From DATBAT01 sp036271375 (GTDB taxonomy: Bacteria > Acidobacteriota > Terriglobia > Terriglobales > Acidobacteriaceae): a stretch of DNA of 42,089 nt. The notes under the pieces were generated by a model that was not told the origin of the DNA, searched no databases, and saw nothing but the letters and a program-made list of their open reading frames with translations. The DNA is taken from NCBI GenBank assembly GCA_036271375.1, contig DATBAT010000249.1:1-42089 (forward strand), read 5' to 3'. Positions 1 through 8,120 of the stretch are shown piece after piece (the first letter of the stretch is position 1; every line of letters starts with the position of its first letter). Both the position numbers and the translations under genes were made by a program.

Positions 1-1200
1 CTGGCGCTCACCGTTCCGGTCGCGGCCGATCCGCCCGCAACCCCATCCACTGACCAAGTCGCACTGGTGTTGGCACTACCAGTCACCGTCGCCGTGAACT
101 GCTGCGTTCCATTCGCAGCGAGGGCGGCAGACGTGGGATTGACGGAAATCGATACTCCATTGATGGTCACCGCTGAACTGGCCGACTTAGTGGTGTCGGC
201 ATTGCTGACGATGCTTACAGTGTGCGACCCGCCCGAAGCTGGTGAGGTATAGAGTCCGCTGGTGGTGATCGTACCGCTCGCCGCCGCCCCCCCGAGTACG
301 CCGTCGACGTACCACTTCACTCCGGTGTTGGTCGTGCCGGTGACGCTCGCGGCAAACTGCTTGGTGACTCCAGGGTTCAGGCTGACCGCAGTTGGGCTAA
401 TGGCAACCGCGACCGAAGTCACAGTGACGGCTGAACTGGAGGACTGCGTGGGGTCAGCGTTGCTGGTGATAGTGACGGTATGCGTGCCTTCGCTGGGAGC
501 CGCACTGTACAGCCCGCCAGTGGTGATCGTGCCGGTAGAGACTGCGCCACCTTGTATACCGTCGACGTACCACTTCACACCTTTATTCGTGGTGCCGGTG
601 ACCGTAGCGGCAAATTGTTTGGTGGTATTGACCGGCACCGCGACCGAAGTCGGGCTGATGGCAATCACAACGTTGGTGATATTGGTCGTTGCGCTGGCTG
701 ATTTGGTGGAGTCTGCGTTGCTTGTGGCTGTGACGGTGTGCGGTCCGGTTGCGCTGGGCGCCGTGTAGAGACCGCTCGCGGTTATTGTCCCTGTTGTCGT
801 GGACCCGCCGACAACATTGTCGACCGACCAGGTCACGCTCGTGTCCGCAGGTCCACTCACTGTAGCGGAGAATTGTTGGCTGGCCGCCGGCGCCAGGTTC
901 GCCGTGGTGGGATTGATCGACACCAAAGTGGCGCTAACAAAGACACTGGTACTCGCGGATTGGCCCGGGTCCGCATTACTGGTTGCCGTTACGGTGTGGG
1001 GACCTGAACTCGCCGGCGCGGTGTAAAAACCGGTAGCCGTGATCGTGCCTGCGGCTGCGGATCCACCCGCAAGGCCGTCTACCAACCAGGTCGCGCTGGT
1101 GTCTGCCGCGCCAGCGACCGTGGCGGCATATTGCACCGTTCCATTGGTGAGCACGGACGCGTTCGTCGGCGAAATACTGATCGTGACTTGCGCCTGGGCG
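1..1200 (-). repeat. Five tandem 258-bp repeats encoding Ig-like modules
   Basis: The W-x-VDG-coding segment recurs with a period of about 255 to 259 bp (plus-strand positions near 44, 300, 560, 819 and 1075). The two copies around 300 and 560 are the most alike at DNA level: both carry the same 18-bp stretch coding for the VKWYVDG core. That suggests recent duplication or gene conversion between these two modules. Confidence 0.75.
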
Positions 1201-1307
1201 GCGGCGGTAGCGACGAAAGCCATCAAGAAGATTGCGGAAAGGACTCGCAAACTCCGGGTTTCGAAAATTTTGGCGGCACTGGAACGAACCCACTCACAGA
1301 TTGACAT
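1..1307 (-). CDS. Secreted tandem Ig-like repeat protein (3' end outside window)
   Basis: The frame opens at an ATG at 1307 and stays open to the window edge, so the C-terminus is missing. Residues 1 to about 39 form a signal peptide: a basic segment, a hydrophobic stretch (FLMAFVATAAA) and a likely cleavage after AQA. The rest is a chain of near-identical beta-sandwich modules of about 86 residues (258 bp). Each contains a W-x-VDG core, a GTIT-x-x-G(L/F)YTAP segment and a closing THTVT-ATSNADP(T)-(K/Q)SAS segment. The cores lie near 1085, 827, 568, 310 and 52, giving five copies in the window. This is a bacterial Ig-like (Big_2-type) repeat architecture, common in acidobacterial surface and adhesin-like proteins. 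Open frames on the plus strand here are only mirror images of the repeats. Function is unknown; cell-surface or extracellular matrix is inferred. Confidence 0.8.
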   Translation of the reverse strand, partial: MSICEWVRSSAAKIFETRSLRVLSAIFLMAFVATAAAQAQVTISISPTNASVLTNGTVQYAATVAGAADTSATWLVDGLAGGSAAAGTITATGFYTAPASSGPHTVTATSNADPGQSASTSVFVSATLVSINPTTANLAPAASQQFSATVSGPADTSVTWSVDNVVGGSTTTGTITASGLYTAPSATGPHTVTATSNADSTKSASATTNITNVVIAISPTSVAVPVNTTKQFAATVTGTTNKGVKWYVDGIQGGAVSTGTITTGGLYSAAPSEGTHTVTITSNADPTQSSSSAVTVTSVAVAISPTAVSLNPGVTKQFAASVTGTTNTGVKWYVDGVLGGAAASGTITTSGLYTSPASGGSHTVSIVSNADTTKSASSAVTINGVSISVNPTSAALAANGTQQFTATVTGSANTSATWSVDGVAGGSAATGTVSA

Positions 1308-1724
1308 AACGAACCTCGAATGCAGATTTATGTGGGATACGAAATACCCGGGGATACTCATAATTTTTGCCTTCGGTACGACTTCGCCAAAAGCTATGAG
1401 GTGAAGGCCGAAAATTGCCGAAATACAGCATCGGGTTTCAGCGCGTTGCCGGTAGAGAACATTAAATTGTGGGTGGAAAAAAGAAGTACGGACCGGAGCC
1501 CTGTGGAAGATTGCGTATTTCTCCAAGAGGGATATCCCTGGTTAAGCGTTTAGTTTTTTGTTCGGACAAAACCTTCTTCACGAATATCGATGGCAGTAAA
1601 TTTGAAATAGCAATCATGCAATGTCATACGCCGTACGCTGAGGAACTTCTGTGCAAATACTCACTTGGACAATGTCCCTCTGAGACCGGACAGCCTCGGG
1701 ATAATCCGGTAGCATCGTTTTACA

Positions 1725-1757
1725 CACAAATTTGTGCACAAAAAGTGCAACTTTGTG
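1725..1757. promoter_or_regulatory. Cluster of CACAAA/TTTGTG palindromes (candidate operator)
   Basis: CACAAATTTGTG (1725-1736) is a perfect 12-bp palindrome. It shares its right half with a second perfect palindrome TTTGTGCACAAA (1731-1742), and a further TTTGTG follows at 1752-1757. Four alternating copies of one hexamer within 33 bp look like a binding site for a dimeric repressor or activator. The binding protein is unknown. Confidence 0.35.
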
Positions 1758-2035
1758 ACTTGGGTTGCCCCCGAACCTAACTGCTTCTTCGTCCTTTGGT
1801 GGCCCGTCCCAAGCTGATATCGAATTAAATCTCTGTCTCACTTCGTTATTTTCACAGGCAGAGGCGATATTGTTCTTCCAACCGCTCTGGCCATAGTTCG
1901 GGATTGCACTGGTCAGCAATCTTGAGAGTCCGCCGTTCGCTGGGACCGTCGCTGAACACTTGCGAAACCCTTCCAGCCTCTCGGTCGACGTTGTTGCTCC
2001 TTCCGGGAGCGTCTTCAAAAGCCAAATTGACATCA

Positions 2036-2040
2036 GGAGC
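2036..2040 (+). promoter_or_regulatory. SD that sets a TTG start
   Basis: AGGAG at 2036-2040 lies 7 nt before the TTG at 2048. The open frame itself extends about 48 codons further upstream with no SD and no signal-like sequence. This SD therefore selects TTG 2048 as the start of the glycosidase. Confidence 0.7.
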
Positions 2041-2047
2041 CCCCATC

Positions 2048-3574
2048 TTGAAGAACCACCGCCGTCCCCCAACCGAAACATTTCTTCTCTCAATTGTTTT
2101 ATTCCTTTTTTTGTTCTGTGCTTCATTCGCATTCGGCGGGCAAGTTCAGTCAAAATTTTACGGAATGTCCACGATCCAAACCTACAACTGGCCGACTGTT
2201 CCTTTTGGAACATATAAGCCCACCCAGGTGAGTTGGGCGAGCATCGAAACCTCTCGAGGGGCCTACAACTGGTCCCGCCTCGATAGCATCGTTAGCCTTG
2301 CGCAAAGCAAGGGAACCGACCTCATGTACGTTTTCGTCAGTACTCCCAAATGGGCTTCGGCGAATCCAGGCCAGGCCTGCTTTGAAGGCGCTACCGGCTG
2401 TGCCGCTCCGCCCGTCAACATGGCGGATTGGGAAACTTTCGTCAGCGTGCTGGCTACGCGTTACAAGGGAAAAATAAAGTACTACGAAGTTTGGAACGAG
2501 CCCAACGACCTTAACTTCTGGACCGGAACCACCGCTCAAATGGTGGATATGACCCGCCGTGCCTACAACCAGATCAAAGGTATCGATTCCACCGCCAGCG
2601 TGCTGAGCCCCGCGCCCACATGGTCTAAAACCGCGGCCTGGGAGTGGTTCAACTCTTTCCTCGCTGCGGGCGGCGGGCCCTATGTTGATGTGGTTTCGTT
2701 TCACGGTTACACGGGAACCACCAGAGCAGAAAGCATTTTCACCATCGTCGACAACGTTAAGAAATCGATGACCACGTACGGTATTGGTACTAAGCCGATG
2801 TGGATCACCGAAGGCGGATGGGGTAGAGATCCGGTTGTCGCTACTGCCCAACAGCCTGGTTTCCTGGTTCAACGAATGCTCTTGACCTTGTCTCGTGGCG
2901 TACAGCGAATGTACTGGTATCAATGGGACAATCCAAGCTGGGGTACGCTTTACAACCCGTCCAGTAAAGTCGTGGCACCGGCGGGGGTCGCGTACGGGCA
3001 ACTCTACAGTTGGTCCGTCGGATCGGCGATGGACGCCTGCGCCCAAGGCACTGATTCCACGTGGACTTGCAACTTCACTCGCGCCAACGGTACCAAAGCC
3101 CGCGCGGTGTGGAACGCGGTTGCTGCCAAGACCTACGCCACCACCGGATTCACTTCTTACCGCACCATCGATGGGAAGTCGGTGAAGATCACAGGGACGT
3201 CGGTGTCGATCGGCTACAACCCGATTTTGCTCGAGAACACATCCACCGCCACGACGCCCGTCGCGACTCCTCCCACCAGCACCAGCACTACTTGTTCCTA
3301 CACTGGAATGGCTCAACCTTCCGTAAAAGTTTGCCAACCGACTCCCGCGAGCACTTCGAGTACGAATGTTCATCTGATTGCTTTGGCGTCCGACAAATCT
3401 GCGATTAAGACGATGCAGGTTTATCTGGACGGCAAGTTGATCTACACGAAAAACTCCGTGGCCAAAATTGATGAGACGTTTGTTCTCTACAGCGGGCTTC
3501 GCGCTCTGAAGGTTCAAGCCACAGACTCCGCCGGAAAGGTCTTCAGCGCGACCACCACAGTCAATGTCCAATGA
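2048..3574 (+). CDS. Secreted clan GH-A glycosidase, GH39-like, with C-terminal Ig-like domain
   Basis: The 508-residue product starts at TTG 2048 behind an AGGAG SD. A basic N-terminus and a long hydrophobic stretch (about residues 12 to 30) form a signal peptide or anchor. The catalytic (beta/alpha)8 domain follows. It carries the acid/base motif VWNEPND with Glu near residue 151 and the nucleophile motif WITEGGWG with Glu near 255, a spacing typical of clan GH-A. Similarity is to GH39-type enzymes (beta-xylosidases and PslG-like exopolysaccharide hydrolases). After a Thr/Pro/Ser-rich linker, about 80 residues form an Ig-like module. A paralogue ends the exopolysaccharide operon tail to tail with this gene, so an exopolysaccharide substrate is inferred. 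The exact linkage cleaved cannot be told. Confidence 0.82.
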   Translation: MKNHRRPPTETFLLSIVLFLFLFCASFAFGGQVQSKFYGMSTIQTYNWPTVPFGTYKPTQVSWASIETSRGAYNWSRLDSIVSLAQSKGTDLMYVFVSTPKWASANPGQACFEGATGCAAPPVNMADWETFVSVLATRYKGKIKYYEVWNEPNDLNFWTGTTAQMVDMTRRAYNQIKGIDSTASVLSPAPTWSKTAAWEWFNSFLAAGGGPYVDVVSFHGYTGTTRAESIFTIVDNVKKSMTTYGIGTKPMWITEGGWGRDPVVATAQQPGFLVQRMLLTLSRGVQRMYWYQWDNPSWGTLYNPSSKVVAPAGVAYGQLYSWSVGSAMDACAQGTDSTWTCNFTRANGTKARAVWNAVAAKTYATTGFTSYRTIDGKSVKITGTSVSIGYNPILLENTSTATTPVATPPTSTSTTCSYTGMAQPSVKVCQPTPASTSSTNVHLIALASDKSAIKTMQVYLDGKLIYTKNSVAKIDETFVLYSGLRALKVQATDSAGKVFSATTTVNVQ

Positions 3575-4769
3575 TCGCTGCATGACCGAACTGTTTTTGG
3601 TCTGAACCTGAAAAAGGAGTGCCGCCGAGGCACTCTTTTTTTATTTCAGCAGCAGGCGGTTGTGCTGCTGGTTGCTCGATTGTTGTAAGAAAGCACTCCG
3701 TACTGGCGGTTGCCTCGTTCCAACTGATTTTGAAGGGTGCGCTCCCGCGAGTCAGTGAGCACTCCCAATGTTTAGGGCTGATCTCCGCGCAAGGTTGGGT
3801 AAACTCCGCCGCTTCGAGCCAGCTTCGGACAGTTTGAAACGATTGTCCCGGCGTCCGCATACCGCTAGTTGTGTCCCAGAGCGTTCCCCAGTTCGGATTG
3901 TCCCACTGATACCAGTAAAAACGCTCCACTCCGAGAGAGAGTTGCAGAACATAGGAACGGACAAGAAAGGCCTGTTGATCGGCAGCCTTTTCGATGCTGC
4001 TGTCACGTCCCCAACTGGACTCCGTGTTCCAGATCGGAGTATCAGCGAATCCCGCCTCCCGGGCGGCCGCCTGCACCCCGAGAACAACCGATACCACGGA
4101 TTCAGCCCGCGCCCCGACGTATCCGTGAAAGCCAATAACTTGCGCGTACTTTCCACCACCTGCCGCAAGGAATTCCTTCAACCAAATCTGGGGAGGGCCG
4201 GCTTTTACGTAGGTTGGTGAAGGACTCACAATAGTTGCGGCAGGATCGAGCGAGCGGATGATTTTGCCCGCCCGATTGGTTAGTTCCACCATTTGTTCGA
4301 TGCTGCCCGTCCAGAACTGAGGGTCGTTCGGCTCATTCCAAAGTTCGTACGACTTTATCTTCCCGCGGTAACGTTCCACGACCGCGGTAACGAATGCCTC
4401 CCAATCGAGCCACTCCCGCGGAACGCTGGCGCACCCAATCGGCCCGGCATAGCAAGATTCAGAAGGTCGGGACGCGGCCCATTGTGGTGTACCGAGAAAC
4501 ACGTAACCAATTTCTGACTTTTCTTTGGCCGCACGATCCACCCATGCATCGAGTTGACTCCAGTCGAACTTGCCCGGAGCGGAGTTGATCGTTCTCCATG
4601 CGACGTTCGCAGGACGAATTGCGGACACGCTGATGTCAGGCCAATGCTCGGTACGATTCACGTGCAAGCCGAAGGCTTCCGGCCGAATCACTCGCGGACC
4701 ATCAGAAGCAGTCATGCAGATTGCCGCGAAACCGCAAACCAAACCGCAAATTAACTTGCTAATTCGCAT
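3561..4769 (-). CDS. Secreted clan GH-A glycosidase, GH39-like (last gene of the EPS locus)
   Basis: ATG 4769 gives 402 residues beginning with a signal peptide (MRISKLICGLVCGFAA...). It leaves a 14-nt gap to the upstream glycosyltransferase gene; the longer in-frame extension would overlap that gene by 157 bp and is unlikely. The catalytic domain is clearly paralogous to the plus-strand enzyme at 2048-3574. It has LWNEPND with Glu near residue 146 and WNTESSWGRD with Glu near 250, plus the shared segments YWYQWDNP-x-WGTL and FHGYVGARAES. It lacks the C-terminal Ig-like module. Gene position suggests a hydrolase that trims or releases the polymer made by the operon, by analogy with PslG; this is inference. 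The last 14 bp overlap the converging gene, and its final 25 codons contain the terminator hairpin. Confidence 0.8.
   Translation of the reverse strand: MRISKLICGLVCGFAAICMTASDGPRVIRPEAFGLHVNRTEHWPDISVSAIRPANVAWRTINSAPGKFDWSQLDAWVDRAAKEKSEIGYVFLGTPQWAASRPSESCYAGPIGCASVPREWLDWEAFVTAVVERYRGKIKSYELWNEPNDPQFWTGSIEQMVELTNRAGKIIRSLDPAATIVSPSPTYVKAGPPQIWLKEFLAAGGGKYAQVIGFHGYVGARAESVVSVVLGVQAAAREAGFADTPIWNTESSWGRDSSIEKAADQQAFLVRSYVLQLSLGVERFYWYQWDNPNWGTLWDTTSGMRTPGQSFQTVRSWLEAAEFTQPCAEISPKHWECSLTRGSAPFKISWNEATASTECFLTTIEQPAAQPPAAEIKKECLGGTPFSGSDQKQFGHAAIIGH
3611..3642 (+). terminator. Intrinsic terminator, potentially bidirectional
   Basis: Arms GAGTGCC (3617-3623) and GGCACTC (3629-3635) enclose a 5-nt loop. 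Seven T follow on the right and five A precede on the left, so the stem can extend by A-T pairs. It lies 36 bp past the stop of the plus-strand glycosidase but inside the last codons of the opposing minus-strand glycosidase. There it is followed by CTTTTT and could also act, more weakly. Confidence 0.8.
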
Positions 4770-4783
4770 TGCAAACTTATCGA

Positions 4784-5596
4784 TCAACCGTACCGCAATT
4801 CCTGGCTGGGAAGTTCTCCCGCTGCCGAATACCGTTTCAAATACAGAGCCTGCAGGCCCAGCATCAACACGTAAACCGGATTCAGGATCAGGTATCGCCG
4901 CCATAACCGGGCGGGCTCGACCCAGAGACGAAACAACCATTCGAGGCCGTAGTCCTGAAATCTTCGAGGAGCTTGCGCCAACGAACCCGCAATGAAAGGA
5001 AATGCAGCACCCACCGCGATGATGGGGATGGAAACCCGATCGCGAAATTCGAACGCGAAAACTTCCTGACGCGGACAGCCCAGTCCGACGAACAGCAACG
5101 CGGCGCCTGAATTCTTCACACGCTCAGCCAGTTCCGCGCTCTCTTGCTCGGTGAGTTGACGAAACAGAGAAGGCTCGGAGCCGACGATGCGAATTTCCGT
5201 CCGGCTCTTGCGAAGATTGCTTTCCAAGTCTTTGAGTATTTCCGGCGTGCTGCCGTAAAAATAAATTGGCAACCCCGCCTCCGCCGCCGCTTGACACAAA
5301 TTGAGAGTCAACTGAGGGCCGTATACGCGCTCCCGTAATTCTGTGCGATAAAGCAAATTCATCGCCCAGCGCACTGGTTGACCATCAGGTACCAGCAGGT
5401 CCAGATGGTTGAGGCGGTAACGATGTTCAGCATCGAGCGCTCCGGTCATCACTCCGTGTACGGCCAGCGCAGATACCGAACAAGGCCTGCGGTTGCGGGC
5501 AGCGTCGAGAATCAACGCGAGCGCCTGCTCGTAGTTGACCGCATCCACCATTACCCCAAGAATGTTCTTTTTTCTGGCGGCCATCGCCTCGGTCAC
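4784..5596 (-). CDS. WecG/TagA/CpsF-family glycosyltransferase (GT26)
   Basis: A 270-residue protein of the usual family length. It has the family core: an N-terminal Rossmann-like half, the PDGQPVRW motif at 70-77 with the conserved Asp-Gly, a central FYGSTPEIL segment, LLFVGLGCPRQE, and a C-terminal basic/aromatic tail (GLEWLFRLWVEPARLWRRY) that in this family contacts the membrane. Such enzymes transfer a sugar (for example ManNAc or GlcNAc-derived) from a UDP donor to a polyprenyl-diphosphate-linked acceptor on the cytoplasmic face. The start is a GTG at 5596, chosen because GGAGGTG (5602-5608) lies 5 nt upstream; the ATG 12 bp further in is too far from it. The start overlaps the preceding stop (TAGTG), indicating translational coupling with the epimerase gene. 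Confidence 0.85.
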   Translation of the reverse strand: MTEAMAARKKNILGVMVDAVNYEQALALILDAARNRRPCSVSALAVHGVMTGALDAEHRYRLNHLDLLVPDGQPVRWAMNLLYRTELRERVYGPQLTLNLCQAAAEAGLPIYFYGSTPEILKDLESNLRKSRTEIRIVGSEPSLFRQLTEQESAELAERVKNSGAALLFVGLGCPRQEVFAFEFRDRVSIPIIAVGAAFPFIAGSLAQAPRRFQDYGLEWLFRLWVEPARLWRRYLILNPVYVLMLGLQALYLKRYSAAGELPSQELRYG

Positions 5597-6675
5597 TAGC
5601 TCACCTCCGCCAGAGGAATTTGCCGGTCAACCGTGGCTTGATAAATTTCGTTCAGAATTGCCGGGACGTTGTAGGTGATCTTCCAGTCGGGATAGTGACT
5701 TTGAAAACGCGAGTAATCGCTGATCCACCAGATGTGATCGCCTTTACGGTTGGTGTCGACGTAACGAGTTTTCATCTCGCGCCCTGAAAGTTGTTCACAA
5801 ACCTGAATAGCTTCCAGCACGGAGCAATTGCTGCTGCGTCCGCCACCCATGTTGTAGATTTCTCCGGCTCGCGGAGCTTTGTAGAACTCGTGGAAAGCTC
5901 TCACCAGATCGGCGCTGTGAATGTTGTCGCGGACTTGTTTTCCCTTGTATCCAATGACGTTGTATACGTTGTCCTCGACGTGGCACCGTACCAGGTAGGA
6001 GAGGAATCCATGCAGTTGCGCGCCGGAGTGGTTCGGGCCGGTGAGACATCCGCCGCGGAAACAGGCAGTCTTCAATCCGAAATAACGTCCGTATTCCTGT
6101 ACCAGAAGATCGGCAGAAAGCTTCGACACGCCGAACAGGCTGTGCGTGGTGTCATCAACCGACATCGATTCTGGAATGCCTTCCCGGTAAGGGTGAGCAG
6201 GATCGATTTCCCAACGATGCTCCTGCTCAACCAGCGGCAGATAATTCGGCCGGTCGCCATAGACCTTGTTCGTCGACATGTAAATGAAAACCGCTTCCGG
6301 CGCGTTCTTGATGGTGGCCTGAAGAAGATTGGAAGTGCCCACTGCATTTACCCCGAAGTCGACCGGCGGATCGCTGGCGGCCCAGTCATGCGAGGGCTGG
6401 GCGGCGGCGTGGATTACCAGGCTGATGTCGGTCCCGAAAGACGCGAACAGCGCGTCAATTTCCTTCGCGTTGCGTATGTCCAGCGAAAAGTGGCGGTAGC
6501 CGCGCAGAGTCTGTTGCAAGCGCGTCTTGACCCAGTTGGTCGAAGCCTCCTTGCCAAAGAAAGTCGCTCGCATGTCGTTATCAATGCCCACGACCAGCAT
6601 GCCGATCGAGGAAAAGAATTTGGCGGCTTCCGAACCTACAAGGCCTGCCGAACCGGTGATCACTACGACGCTCAT
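5596..6675 (-). CDS. NAD-dependent sugar epimerase (extended SDR, CDP-paratose 2-epimerase-like)
   Basis: A 359-residue extended SDR. A Rossmann motif TGSAGLVGSE lies at residues 7-16, NAD-binding HAAAQPSHDW near 89, and the active-site strand YMSTNKVYGD at 132-141. The motif normally YxxxK reads F-G-V-S-K, with Phe181 in place of the catalytic Tyr and Lys185 kept. From memory, related proteins with SLFGxSK and GGCLTGPNHSG segments form a subfamily, so this may be a lineage trait rather than damage. The probable role is making a nucleotide sugar for the polymer. The start ATG follows AAGGACCCC. The 194-bp gap upstream contains a 6-bp-stem hairpin (6801-6819, no U-run) and an inverted repeat TAGGT-CCT-ACCTA (6757-6769), so a separate promoter is possible here. 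Confidence 0.8.
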   Translation of the reverse strand: MSVVVITGSAGLVGSEAAKFFSSIGMLVVGIDNDMRATFFGKEASTNWVKTRLQQTLRGYRHFSLDIRNAKEIDALFASFGTDISLVIHAAAQPSHDWAASDPPVDFGVNAVGTSNLLQATIKNAPEAVFIYMSTNKVYGDRPNYLPLVEQEHRWEIDPAHPYREGIPESMSVDDTTHSLFGVSKLSADLLVQEYGRYFGLKTACFRGGCLTGPNHSGAQLHGFLSYLVRCHVEDNVYNVIGYKGKQVRDNIHSADLVRAFHEFYKAPRAGEIYNMGGGRSSNCSVLEAIQVCEQLSGREMKTRYVDTNRKGDHIWWISDYSRFQSHYPDWKITYNVPAILNEIYQATVDRQIPLAEVS

Positions 6676-6869
6676 GGGGTCCTTTTTCTGCGGATAGAAC
6701 TTCGCCTCACGCCCGACGGAGACGAGGTCTTTAGCCGCTTGAAGTGAAGATTTGCCTAGGTCCTACCTATGGCAGATCGATGGACGGGGGAGGGAGGGCT
6801 ACTGCCTCTTGCGGGCAGTCGCGGTTGAAGTAGCGTTTAAGGTGAAGCGACAAACATCGGATGAAAAAA

Positions 6870-8120
6870 TCAGCGGATCGTCGAACTCTCTTCTGGCGAA
6901 AGAGTCCAGTCAGTTGATGTTGGAACGCCGGCAGCATTTTGCGAACCGGCCTGCCGGATACAACGTTCGTAAATTTCGAGGAGCAAGGACTGGTTTTGCG
7001 CGGCGGTGTATTTGGTGAGGTACAACTGACGTCCCTTCAAACCCATTTCGTTCAGCAATGCGGAATCGTAGTAGACGTTCTTCACAAGGGCAGCAAGCTG
7101 TTCCGCATCGCCGGGAGAATAGAGAAATCCCGAGACTCCATCCTTCACTATTTCTCCAACGGCGCCGACGTTGCTGGCGATCAGAGGCGTTGCACAGGCG
7201 TAAGCCTCCAATAAAGCAAGTGGGAAACTCTCAAACCATTCGCTGGGAAAAACTACGAACGAAGCTTTCTTGATGGCTTCCAGCACATCCGGACGTTTCA
7301 TGCTCCCGGTGAAGTGAATGTTGGGCATCTTCACCGCCAGTGCACGGGCCATAAGTTCTGACTTCAGCGGTCCGTCGCCGATGATGGTCAAGTGCATGGT
7401 TCGGGGGAGGAGTTCCCATGCGCTTAAAAGTGTCCTGACACCTTTTTCTTCAGTGAGCCGTCCTGCGAATACAGCGCCGCTTCGGACGCCCGTGCCTGCT
7501 CCCGGATCCGGGTCCACAAAGTTGGGCTTGATGACAAGCTTTTCCGCCGGGAAGCCGCACGAGATGAACTTGTTGCGCGCGAACTCATTCAGAGCGATAA
7601 GGCAGTCCGACCCAGTCCACGATTTTTTCGCGTGATGAAAAGCAAGCATCGCGGCGACCGTAGCCGTAGCGGATCGGGATTCGCGATAGCAACCGTAACG
7701 AATAGACCGCAACAGGCTGTGTTCCACGCATTCTTCGCAAATGCTTCCGGCTCGAAAAAAATTCGACGACGGACATAGAAGCCGGTAGTTGTGGAGCGTC
7801 GTGACCACCGGAACACCCAGGCTTTTACACACCCCGTAAATCGCCGGGGATATCAACATAAACGTGTTGTGAACGTGAACGACCTCCGGACGATGGTTGC
7901 GAATTAGCCGGGCCAAATCGGCGCGAGCATCAGCTGCCCAGATGGTCCGCAGAGGCAACAACGCGCGCTGCGTCCGTGAATAGTCTTTGATCTCAGTGTT
8001 GCTGCGGAAATAGACTTCCACGTCGTGTCCACCGGCCTTCAGCATTTCGGTCTCTTGCTCAAACACGGCGTCTTCGCCGCCGCGCTGCTGGTAGCTGTTG
8101 TGAACCATTAAGACGCGCAT
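6870..8120 (-). CDS. GT4-family glycosyltransferase
   Basis: A 416-residue GT-B glycosyltransferase. The N-terminal half starts MRVLMVHNSYQQRGGEDAVF, a glycine-rich acceptor-side loop, with VHVHNTFMLISPAIY further on. The C-terminal GT1/GT4 domain has GAVFAGRLTEEKGVRTLL, TIIGDGPLKSEL, and the nucleotide-sugar binding EX7E-type segment FPSEWFESFPLALLEAYACATPLIAS. A retaining mechanism and cytoplasmic assembly of the repeat unit on the lipid carrier are known for the family; donor and acceptor are unknown. Its start overlaps the end of the polymerase gene by 13 bp. Confidence 0.85.
   Translation of the reverse strand: MRVLMVHNSYQQRGGEDAVFEQETEMLKAGGHDVEVYFRSNTEIKDYSRTQRALLPLRTIWAADARADLARLIRNHRPEVVHVHNTFMLISPAIYGVCKSLGVPVVTTLHNYRLLCPSSNFFRAGSICEECVEHSLLRSIRYGCYRESRSATATVAAMLAFHHAKKSWTGSDCLIALNEFARNKFISCGFPAEKLVIKPNFVDPDPGAGTGVRSGAVFAGRLTEEKGVRTLLSAWELLPRTMHLTIIGDGPLKSELMARALAVKMPNIHFTGSMKRPDVLEAIKKASFVVFPSEWFESFPLALLEAYACATPLIASNVGAVGEIVKDGVSGFLYSPGDAEQLAALVKNVYYDSALLNEMGLKGRQLYLTKYTAAQNQSLLLEIYERCIRQAGSQNAAGVPTSTDWTLSPEESSTIR

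Larger units (their letters stand above)
1308..2047. other. Non-coding divergent region
   Basis: No convincing gene lies in these 740 bases between two divergently transcribed secreted-protein genes. Short open frames on both strands have no recognisable domain, no SD and unlikely composition. The region is AT-richer than its surroundings, as expected for promoters. It holds a 12-bp palindrome AGGGATATCCCT at 1528-1539 and a palindrome cluster at 1725-1757, listed separately. It presumably contains the promoters of both flanking genes, but I could not place convincing -35/-10 boxes. Confidence 0.6.

Noticed and set aside
1811..1826. A stretch resembling a cloning-vector polylinker (AAGCTGATATCGAATT)
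   Set aside because: It differs by one base from the common HindIII-EcoRV-EcoRI polylinker and flanking bases do not match; a chance resemblance is more likely than vector contamination.
1614..2213. A 199-codon open frame on the minus strand upstream of the first glycosidase
   Set aside because: It overlaps the glycosidase start, shows no domain or signal sequence, and has composition expected of non-coding DNA.
2150..3583. A 477-codon open frame antisense to the first glycosidase
   Set aside because: The plus strand encodes a clear GH39-like enzyme with both catalytic Glu motifs; the antisense frame is Arg/Gly/His-rich nonsense caused by GC-rich codon usage.
5791..6747. A 318-codon plus-strand frame antisense to the epimerase gene
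   Set aside because: No recognisable motif, and the opposite strand has complete SDR sequence.
6801..6819. Hairpin ACTGCC/GGCAGT between two glycosylation genes as a terminator
   Set aside because: No T-run follows on either strand; at most an mRNA secondary structure.
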